A stretch of 64,000 nucleotides of DNA from JALHNI01 sp044226365 (lineage in GTDB: Bacteria; Acidobacteriota; Terriglobia; Bryobacterales; Bryobacteraceae): contig JBGAHE010000004.1 in the NCBI GenBank assembly GCA_044226365.1, positions 62,001 to 126,000 on the forward strand, read 5' to 3'. Made by a program: the position numbers and the translations under genes. Position 1 is the stretch's first letter, and every line of letters begins with the position of its first letter. Below are positions 57,450-64,000 of this stretch, one piece after another. The notes beneath the pieces were generated by a model. That model saw nothing but the letters and a program-made list of their open reading frames with translations, was not told where the DNA came from and searched no databases.

Positions 57450-60065
57450 ATGCGGTTGGTGTTCGCGTGCTGGCTGGCGTTGCCGCTTTTCGGGCAGGTG
57501 GCTAATTATCAAAGTGAAGTTCGCCCGCTTTTGAGTAAACGATGTCTGGCCTGCCATGGCCCGGACGAGAGTTCCCGGCAGGCAGGTTTGCGGCTCGATG
57601 TCCGGGAAGGCGCGCTCAAGCGCTCGGTGATCGTCCCGGGAAAGAGCGGCGAATCGAAGCTCGTGGCCCGCATCACAGACGCCAAGCGGCCGATGCCTCC
57701 TACGGGCCCGCGCCTCACCGACGCCGAGGTCGCCTTGCTCAAGCGCTGGATCGACGCCGGCGGTGAGTTTACCGCCCATTGGGCCTATCAGAAGCCGGTT
57801 CGCCCGGCGCTACCAACCACCGAGGCCGGCCATCCGATCGACCGCTTCATCCGCGCCACCTTGCGCACCAAGTCGCTGGCGCCTTCGCCCGCCGCGGACC
57901 CCGCCACCCTCGCGCGTCGTGTCGCCCTCGACCTCACTGGACTGCCCCCTGAGCCCGCCGTCGCCGCTCGTTATCTCAGCCATCCCACGCCCGAAACCTA
58001 CGCCAGGTACGTGGATGAGTTACTCGCGAGCGAACGCTACGGCGAACGTTGGGCGAAGATGTGGCTCGACCTTGCTCGCTATGCCGACACGCAAGGCTAC
58101 GAGAAAGATAGCCGCCGTACGATTTGGCCTTACCGCGATTGGGTCATCCGCGCCTTCAACGACAATCTGCCCTACGACCAGTTCACCATCCGCCAGCTGG
58201 CCGGCGACCTACTCCCCGACCCCTCCGTCGACGACCTCGTCGCCACCGGCTTTCATCGCAACACGATGACCAACACCGAAGGCGGCACCGACGACGAAGA
58301 GTATCGCGACCTCGCCATCCGCGATCGCATCGCCACCACCGGCCAAGTCTGGATGGGGCAAACCTGGGGCTGCGCGCAGTGTCACTCGCACAAGTACGAT
58401 CCGCTCACGCACACAGAGTTCTACCAGCTCTATGGCTTCTTTAACCAGACCGTCGATGACGACCATCCGACGGACCGCCCGGTGCTGAAGCTCACCGACA
58501 GCGCCTCCACGCTGGTGCTGAAGGAACTGCCCGCCGACAAGCTGCGCAAAACGCGCATCTATGACCGCGGCAACTTCCTCACGCCGGGGGACGAGGTGCA
58601 AGCCGGCACGCCGGCCTTTCTGCCCGCCATGCCCGCCGGCGCCCCCAGGAATCGCCTGGGCTTCGCGCAATGGCTCGTCAGCCCGGAGAATCCGTTGATG
58701 GCGCGCGTCACCGTGAACCGCTTCTGGAGCCGCCTGATGGGCCGCGGCCTGGTCGAAACCGAGGAAGACTTCGGCACGCAAGGCGCTCCGCCCTCGCACC
58801 CGGAGTTGCTCGATTGGCTCGCCGTCGAGTTCCAACAGAATTGGGACGTGAAGGCTTTGCTGCGGCTCATCGTCACCAGCGAGACCTATCAGCAATCGTC
58901 GAACGTCACGCCCGATCTGTTGCGGCGCGATCCGCAGAATCAGTGGTACGCGAGAGCGGCCCGCTTCCGGCTGGATGCGGAAGCCGTCCGGGATCAGGCC
59001 CTCGCCACCGCCGGACTCCTGAGCCACCGCCTATACGGCCCGCCGGTGATGCCCTGGCAGCCCGATGGCGTCTGGGCGGTGGTGTACAACGGCGATGCCT
59101 GGAAGACATCCAAAGGCGAAGACCGCTATCGACGGGCACTCTATACGTTCATGCGGCGTACCAGCGCCTATCCGTCGATGATGAACTTCGACGCGCCCAC
59201 GGGCGAAACCTGCACCATCCGGCGCATCCGCACGAACACGCCGTTACAGGCGCTCACCACGATGAACGACCCGACATTCATGGAAGCCGCTCAACGGCTG
59301 GCGATGAAAGCCATGGAAGAGTCACCGCGAGACCCGGCCACGCGCCTGTTCGAGAACACGCTGCTGCGCAAACCCACGCCGGCCGAACTGCAGCGCGTAC
59401 AGGCCCTGCAGCGCGCCGCCGAAGCCGACCTGCGCACTCGGCCAGAAGACGCGCGCAAGCTGCTGCACTTCAGCGAAGTGCTCTACACCGAGGACCGCGC
59501 GACGCCGCTGATCGGTGACGCCCGTTCCACCCCCCGCGAATGGCGCTATGTCACCGAAGAGCCCGCCGAAGGCTGGCAGAAGCCAGGGTTTGCCGACGCT
59601 TCCTGGAAGTCCGGCCCCGGTTACTTCGGCTACTTCGAGAAGCCCAGCACCGGCACGCCGATCCGCAGTGTGTGGGACACCGAGTATCTCTACCTGCGCA
59701 TCACGGTGGACCTGCCGCAGCGCCTGCCCACGCAATTCAAGATGCCCATCCGCTCCAACGGCGCCTTTGAGATCTGGGTGAATGGCACCTCTGTGCTCAG
59801 CAATCAGATCTATGAGCGCAGCGGTCATTACGAATACGAACTTCCCGAAGCCGGCCAGAAGGCCTTCCGCCCCGGCGCCAACCTGATCGCCATCAAGGTG
59901 ACGCGCAACGGCGCCGCCAAAGCCGGGCAGGTGTTCGACGCCGGCCTGGTGGCCAGCCCCGCGCTCGACCTCGGCAAGCCCGCACCCACCGATGCCAGCC
60001 GCGCCGCGTGGGTCGTGGTGGCCAACACGATTCTGAATCTCGACGAAACTTTGACGAGGCGCTAA
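57450..60065 (+). CDS. PSD1/DUF1549/DUF1553 protein with inserted beta-sandwich domain
   Basis: An 871-residue exported protein. Signal peptide 1-15 (FACWLALPLFGQ). PSD1 cytochrome-c-like domain at about 22-110 with the haem motif KRCLACHGPD. DUF1549 about 125-325: WLDLARYADTQGYEKD, TTGQVWMGQTWGCAQCHSHK with a second CxxCH. DUF1553 starts about 395 (RNRLGFAQWLVSPENPLMAR, RRIRTNTPLQALTTMNDPTF). Residues about 685-845 are an extra jelly-roll-like segment (GFADASWKSGPGYFGYFEKP, GAFEIWVNGTSVLSNQIYER) placed before the final DUF1553 motif AWVVVANTILNLDETLTRR. Partner of the DUF1501 protein encoded 4 nt downstream. Confidence 0.88.
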   Translation: MRLVFACWLALPLFGQVANYQSEVRPLLSKRCLACHGPDESSRQAGLRLDVREGALKRSVIVPGKSGESKLVARITDAKRPMPPTGPRLTDAEVALLKRWIDAGGEFTAHWAYQKPVRPALPTTEAGHPIDRFIRATLRTKSLAPSPAADPATLARRVALDLTGLPPEPAVAARYLSHPTPETYARYVDELLASERYGERWAKMWLDLARYADTQGYEKDSRRTIWPYRDWVIRAFNDNLPYDQFTIRQLAGDLLPDPSVDDLVATGFHRNTMTNTEGGTDDEEYRDLAIRDRIATTGQVWMGQTWGCAQCHSHKYDPLTHTEFYQLYGFFNQTVDDDHPTDRPVLKLTDSASTLVLKELPADKLRKTRIYDRGNFLTPGDEVQAGTPAFLPAMPAGAPRNRLGFAQWLVSPENPLMARVTVNRFWSRLMGRGLVETEEDFGTQGAPPSHPELLDWLAVEFQQNWDVKALLRLIVTSETYQQSSNVTPDLLRRDPQNQWYARAARFRLDAEAVRDQALATAGLLSHRLYGPPVMPWQPDGVWAVVYNGDAWKTSKGEDRYRRALYTFMRRTSAYPSMMNFDAPTGETCTIRRIRTNTPLQALTTMNDPTFMEAAQRLAMKAMEESPRDPATRLFENTLLRKPTPAELQRVQALQRAAEADLRTRPEDARKLLHFSEVLYTEDRATPLIGDARSTPREWRYVTEEPAEGWQKPGFADASWKSGPGYFGYFEKPSTGTPIRSVWDTEYLYLRITVDLPQRLPTQFKMPIRSNGAFEIWVNGTSVLSNQIYERSGHYEYELPEAGQKAFRPGANLIAIKVTRNGAAKAGQVFDAGLVASPALDLGKPAPTDASRAAWVVVANTILNLDETLTRR

Positions 60066-60069
60066 GCGA

Positions 60070-61479
60070 ATGAAGCATCCGGTTCTTGAAGGCACGCGCC
60101 GCCATTTCCTGGGCGGCTGTAGTTTGGGGTTGGCCAACATGTTTCTGGCCGAAGCGCAGGAAGGCGCGTCGGCCAAACTGCCGACAGCCAAGGCCAAGTC
60201 CGTCATCTATCTGCACATGGCCGGCTCACCCAGCCAGTTGGAACTCTTTGACCCGAAGCCCGAGTTGGTGAAGTTCAACGGCAAGCCCTGCCCGGACGAG
60301 TTGCTGAAGGGTAAACGCTTCGCCTTCATCAAGGGCGTGCCCAAGATGCTGGGAACGCCCTATAAGTTCGCGCAGTACGGACAGTCAGGCACCTGGCTCA
60401 GCGAGTTGCTGCCCCATTTCTCGCAGGTGGTGGACGACGTCACCCTGGTCCACTCGATGACCACGGATCAGTTCAATCACGCGCCCGCGCAGCTCTTCGT
60501 CCAAACCGGCAATCCGCGGCTCGGCTACGCGTCGATGGGCGCCTGGGCCACGTACGGGCTCGGCACCGAGAACAAGGATCTGCCCGGCTTCGTGGTGCTC
60601 ACCAGCGGTGGCAACAACCCCGACGGCGGTAAGAGCCTGTGGGGCAGCGGCTTTCTGCCCAGCGTGCACCAGGGCGTGCATTGCCGCTCGCAAGGCGAAC
60701 CCGTGCTGTTCCTGAACGAGCCCGAGGGCATGAACCGGCAGTTGCGGCGCAAGACGCTGGACGCCTTGCGCGACCTGAACGCCATGGAGCACAAACAGCA
60801 GGGCGACCCCGAAATCGATGCCCGCATGGCGCAGTACGAACTCGCCTTCCGCATGCAGACCGCCGTGCCGCAGGTGATGGACATCAGCAAAGAGCCGGCC
60901 ACGGTGCACGAAGAGTACGGCACGGAACCGGGCAAGGTGAGCTTTGCGAACAACTGCCTGCTCGCCAGACGTCTGGTCGAGAACGGCGTCCGCTTCGTCC
61001 AGCTTTACGACTGGGGTTGGGACCACCACGGCACCAGCCGCCGCGACGACATCCGCTACGGCCTGGCGCCGCATGCCCAAGCCGTGGACAAGCCCTTGAA
61101 AGCCCTCATCCAGGACCTGAAGCGACGCGGACTGCTGGATCAAACCCTGGTGGTCTTCGGCGGCGAGTTTGGCCGCACGCCCATGCGCGAGAACCGCAAC
61201 GGCGTGGAAGGCCAGTTCATCGGCCGCGATCACCATCCGTATGCCTTCACCATGGTGATGGCCGGCGGCGGCTTCAAGCGTGGCTTGAATTACGGCGAGT
61301 CCGACGACATCGGCTACTACGTGACGCGCCATCCGATGACGCCGCGCGACCTGCAAGCCACCATCCTGCACCAACTGGGCTTGGATCCCTATCGCCTGCA
61401 TTATCCTTACCAGGGCCTCAACCAGCGCCTGATCGGCCCCACTGACGAGGGCCGGGTGATGAAGGATCTGCTGATCTAA
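60070..61479 (+). CDS. DUF1501-family exported protein (sulfatase-like fold)
   Basis: A 469-residue protein. N-terminus MKHPVLEGTRRHFLGGCSLG has twin Arg and a Cys after the hydrophobic start, suggesting Tat export and possibly lipid anchoring. AKSVIYLHMAGSPSQLELFD, TLVHSMTTDQFNHAPAQLFV, VQLYDWGWDHHGTSRRDDIR, TLVVFGGEFGRTPMRENRNG and GRDHHPYAFTMVMAGGGFKR are the recurrent blocks of DUF1501, an alkaline-phosphatase-superfamily-like group. Always seen next to DUF1549/1553 proteins in Planctomycetes, Verrucomicrobia and Acidobacteria; biochemical role unproven. Confidence 0.9.
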   Translation: MKHPVLEGTRRHFLGGCSLGLANMFLAEAQEGASAKLPTAKAKSVIYLHMAGSPSQLELFDPKPELVKFNGKPCPDELLKGKRFAFIKGVPKMLGTPYKFAQYGQSGTWLSELLPHFSQVVDDVTLVHSMTTDQFNHAPAQLFVQTGNPRLGYASMGAWATYGLGTENKDLPGFVVLTSGGNNPDGGKSLWGSGFLPSVHQGVHCRSQGEPVLFLNEPEGMNRQLRRKTLDALRDLNAMEHKQQGDPEIDARMAQYELAFRMQTAVPQVMDISKEPATVHEEYGTEPGKVSFANNCLLARRLVENGVRFVQLYDWGWDHHGTSRRDDIRYGLAPHAQAVDKPLKALIQDLKRRGLLDQTLVVFGGEFGRTPMRENRNGVEGQFIGRDHHPYAFTMVMAGGGFKRGLNYGESDDIGYYVTRHPMTPRDLQATILHQLGLDPYRLHYPYQGLNQRLIGPTDEGRVMKDLLI

Positions 61480-61494
61480 AAAGTGTCGAAAAGT

Positions 61495-61528
61495 GATGAG
61501 GCGAGAGTCCGAAGACTCTCGCCTCATC
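61495..61528 (-). terminator. 15-bp hairpin between convergent genes
   Basis: A perfect 15-bp stem (GATGAGGCGAGAGTC with its complement) closes a 4-nt loop that reads TTCG on the minus strand, a C(UUCG)G-type stable tetraloop. On the minus strand a T-rich stretch follows, so it mainly ends the receptor transcript; it may work both ways. The flanks carry direct repeats of AAAAGTGT. Confidence 0.75.
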
Positions 61529-61565
61529 GCGTCCAAAAGTGTAGAAAAGTGTCGAATCCGTCGGG

Positions 61566-64000
61566 CTAGAAATAGAACTTCGCGCCCAACTGGATCACGC
61601 GCGTCGTCTGCCCCTGGAGGCCGGCGCCCACTTTCCCGAAGTTCACCGACCGGATGCCACGATCCACCGAACCCGGCTGGATGTTGTAGTGGTTGAACAG
61701 GTTGTAGAACTCGGTGCGGAACTCGGCGCGGCGCGTTTCGCCGAAACGGAACTGCTTGTTCACCGAGAAATCGACATTGATCAAGCCCGGCAGGCGGATG
61801 GCGCCCGTGCGAGCCGAGTTGCCGTACTTGCCGAACGCCGGTTCGGCGAAAGCCGCTGTGTTGAACCAGCGCTGATAGGTGCGCGAACCGCTGTCGAGGT
61901 TCGCATTCTGGCCGGCCACCATGTCGGGCCGCGAGCCCACGCCGGTGCCGGTGGTGTCGATGCCGAAGGCGATGTCGCCGGGGAAGCCGCTTTGCGCCAC
62001 TACGATCGAGGAAGCCTGCCAGCCGCCCAGCAGCGTCCGCATCATCGCCGGCGCGCCGGAGAAGAACGGGATGTCGTACACCAGCGACTGCACGAAGCGC
62101 TGCGTGACGTCGAAGCCGCACAAGGAACGCTCGCCGTGCATGTCGTAGATGTTCTGCATGGTGCCAATGAAGGAACCGCCGCCGATGTCGGCGCCGATGT
62201 CGCTCGGGCCGGAGATGCATTTGGACCACGTATACGACGTGAGCGTGTTCAGACCGCGCGCCATGCGCCGGTCCGCCCGCAGTTGCAGCGAGTGGTAGTT
62301 GCTGTTGCCAATCGACTTGTCGCCCTGGATGGAGCGCTGGAACGCTTGATTGGGACGGCGGGCGTTGATCGAAGCCAGGCCCGGGGTGCGCGGATCCACC
62401 AGCACGTCCGGACGGTTCATCGCCGGCAGCGTCACGCTGAGGCGCGTGCTCTTCGAGCCCACGTAACCCACGTCCACCAGGAAGCCGGCGAACGTCTTCT
62501 TCTGGATGGTGAAGTTCCACTGCTGAATGTACGCGTCACGATAGTTCGGATCGTTCGAGGGCACGGCGTTCAACTGCACCGTGGGCGAGACGGCGCTCGC
62601 AAACGGATTGTCGAAGAAGATGGTGGGGCGACCGGCGGGAGCGCCATCGACCTGATAGCTGCCCTTGGCCTGCGACGACTCGGTCATGCCGAACGGCGCG
62701 TTCGGGTGGATGTGGTTGTAGTAGATGCCATAGCCCATCCGCACCACCGCATCCTTGACGAACGCCGGGCGCCAGGCCAGGCCGAAGCGCGGGGCGAAGT
62801 TGTTCTTGTCGCCGCGCACCATCCGAGGATAGGCGGCCGTGGCCGGCGTCACCAGCTTGGTAACGTAGACGCCGTTCTGTTCGATGTTGGCCATGCGGCC
62901 CTGCGAGTCAAACAGCGGCTGCAGGTAGTCGTAGCGGATGCCGATGTTCATCGTCAGGTTCGGCGTGATCTTCCAGTCGTCCTGCACGAAGTAGCTCTGC
63001 CACAGGCCCTTGAGGTCCGTGTTGGTGTGGTCGGGGTTGATTTCGGCGTACTTCACGTAGCCGAGCATGAAGTCGGCCAGCGAGGACCCGGTGTAGGTGC
63101 CGTCGAAGCGGAAGGTGCCGCGCGCGTTACGAGCCTGTTCGAAGGTGAAGCCGCGGCGCACGAAGTCGACACCGGCCTTGTAGAAATGCTTGCCGCGCTG
63201 GATGCTGACAATGTCGTTGAAGTTGTAGACGGCATTGGCGCGCACGCGCGGACCGATCTGGCGCTGCAGGTCGAAGACGCTATAGCCGCCATCGAGGCCG
63301 TTGGCGATGGAGATGCTCGGCGGACCGAAGTCCACCGGCAGGCGCGACACCAGCGGCAGCTTCATCAGCCCGGCGATGTCGAAAGCGGACTTGCCGGTGG
63401 TGCCGAAGATTTCATCCTCGGTCATGTCGTTCCAGCCGAAGCGGGCTTCATTGACGATCGAGGGCGTCAGCATGCGGGTCCAGGTGCCGGCCAGGTTCTG
63501 CGTGCGGGCATCGTTGTCGCGCTGGTCGTTGCCCCAATAGGGCACGCCTTTTTCCTTGGTGGAGTTGCGCACGTAGCGGAAGGCCAGCGAGTCCTTGCTG
63601 GTGAGGTTATGGTCCAAGCGGTAGGTAAAGTTGTCTTGCGTGGCCACCGCGCTCAAAGGATTATTGATGAAGTTCTGGGTGCCCACCGCGGTGTTGGCTT
63701 CGGGCGTGAACTTGAGGAAGGCCACGGCTTGCGGGCTTAACTGCGATACCGGGATGCGGTTGTTGACGATGCCGATGTTCATCGGATCGCGCAGGGTGAG
63801 CGGCTGCCCGGTGCGGGCATCGCGCAGCGCGCTGAAGTCGCCGTTGCGCATGGCGGTAGGCGGCACCAGCCGGTAGGAGGCGGTGGCGCCGGAAGCCAGG
63901 CGGCCGCTTTCCCAGTTGAAGAAGAAGAACGTGCGGTTGCGGCCGTTGTAGATCTTGGGCAGCCACACCGGACCACCGATGTTGGCGCCGTACTGATTGC
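61566..64000 (-). CDS. TonB-dependent receptor, Oar-like (3' part only)
   Basis: The C-terminal 810 residues of an outer-membrane receptor; the 5' end lies beyond the right edge. It enters at NQYGANIGGPVWLPK, and the block NRTFFFFNWESGRL is the Oar signature following the plug. Many beta strands follow (YRLDHNLTSKDSLAFRYVRN, FVQDDWKITPNLTMNIGIRY, GFAWRP-type segments, TEFYNLFNHYNIQPGSVDRG). It ends LGAKFYF with the terminal Phe required for barrel assembly. Different gene from the receptor at 1-680. Convergent with DUF1501. Confidence 0.9.
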   Translation of the reverse strand, partial: NQYGANIGGPVWLPKIYNGRNRTFFFFNWESGRLASGATASYRLVPPTAMRNGDFSALRDARTGQPLTLRDPMNIGIVNNRIPVSQLSPQAVAFLKFTPEANTAVGTQNFINNPLSAVATQDNFTYRLDHNLTSKDSLAFRYVRNSTKEKGVPYWGNDQRDNDARTQNLAGTWTRMLTPSIVNEARFGWNDMTEDEIFGTTGKSAFDIAGLMKLPLVSRLPVDFGPPSISIANGLDGGYSVFDLQRQIGPRVRANAVYNFNDIVSIQRGKHFYKAGVDFVRRGFTFEQARNARGTFRFDGTYTGSSLADFMLGYVKYAEINPDHTNTDLKGLWQSYFVQDDWKITPNLTMNIGIRYDYLQPLFDSQGRMANIEQNGVYVTKLVTPATAAYPRMVRGDKNNFAPRFGLAWRPAFVKDAVVRMGYGIYYNHIHPNAPFGMTESSQAKGSYQVDGAPAGRPTIFFDNPFASAVSPTVQLNAVPSNDPNYRDAYIQQWNFTIQKKTFAGFLVDVGYVGSKSTRLSVTLPAMNRPDVLVDPRTPGLASINARRPNQAFQRSIQGDKSIGNSNYHSLQLRADRRMARGLNTLTSYTWSKCISGPSDIGADIGGGSFIGTMQNIYDMHGERSLCGFDVTQRFVQSLVYDIPFFSGAPAMMRTLLGGWQASSIVVAQSGFPGDIAFGIDTTGTGVGSRPDMVAGQNANLDSGSRTYQRWFNTAAFAEPAFGKYGNSARTGAIRLPGLINVDFSVNKQFRFGETRRAEFRTEFYNLFNHYNIQPGSVDRGIRSVNFGKVGAGLQGQTTRVIQLGAKFYF

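Noticed and set aside
60385..62520. 711-codon open frame on the minus strand spanning DUF1501 and receptor
   Set aside because: It is a shadow frame crossing a terminator and two unrelated real genes in other frames.
61689..63740. 683-codon open frame on the plus strand antisense to the TonB receptor
   Set aside because: Composition is Val/Gly/Arg/His-rich with no motif, and the opposite strand encodes clear receptor strands ending in FYF.

Overview
The window is high-GC, densely packed chromosomal DNA, most likely from an Acidobacteriota member of the Solibacter/Bryobacter type. This is inference from gene content. The markers are Oar-like TonB-dependent receptors with an N-terminal carboxypeptidase-regulatory domain at both ends, a PadR regulator paired with a duplicated orphan permease (ADOP), a Ser/Thr kinase divergent from a TIGR02999-type ECF sigma factor, a PSD1/DUF1549/DUF1553 plus DUF1501 pair, and many small secreted proteins.

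Layout. 1-3.1 kb: the 5' end of a receptor, a secreted protein and an SGNH hydrolase. 3.1-11.6 kb: a long minus-strand housekeeping chain (trm112-like, heptosyltransferase-like, msbA-like ABC exporter, yicC, gmk, rpoZ, coaBC, type-4 uracil-DNA glycosylase, tmk, holB), mostly with overlapping start and stop codons. 11.6-14.8 kb: an orphan sugar-type binding lipoprotein coupled to a large YfhO-like membrane protein whose last codons run into a tRNA-Thr(CGT) gene. 14.8-20.8 kb: a variable region with an apparently intact IS3-family element, an orphan 231-residue protein, a ribbon-helix-helix gene with a small partner and a repeat array, a Phd/PIN toxin-antitoxin module whose toxin is frame-disrupted, and several decayed fragments. 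20.8-30 kb: secreted proteins, a BNR-repeat protein, an orphan secretin with TPR and cohesin-like ends, a CAP/SCP protein and the kinase/sigma pair. 30-34 kb: an ADOP remnant, PadR-ADOP and a rhomboid-like protein. 34-46 kb: a metal block with CzcCBA, DUF190, GlsB/YeaQ-like, DUF2007-like, MgtE and a nucleoside hydrolase on one strand, and a NarL-type kinase/regulator plus a second, pump-less adaptor on the other. 46-57 kb: amidohydrolase, secreted propeller-like protein, MFS permease, trpS, RNA (uracil-5)-methyltransferase, NRDE-family protein, DinB-like protein, and an aquaporin-GMC oxidoreductase-VOC-small secreted protein cluster. 57-64 kb: the PSD1/DUF1553 and DUF1501 pair convergent with a second receptor that runs off the window.

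No single locus is clearly a new system. The strongest unexplained signals are: a recurrent TA-N3-T box lying 6-9 nt before start codons that have no Shine-Dalgarno (probably leaderless mRNAs); a palindrome holding the divergent -10 boxes of the kinase/sigma pair; a near-perfect palindrome over the padR ribosome site; an inserted beta-sandwich within the DUF1553 protein; and the aquaporin-GMC-VOC cluster with a Cys/His-rich aquaporin tail. All product names rest on motif recognition by eye; no database search was run.
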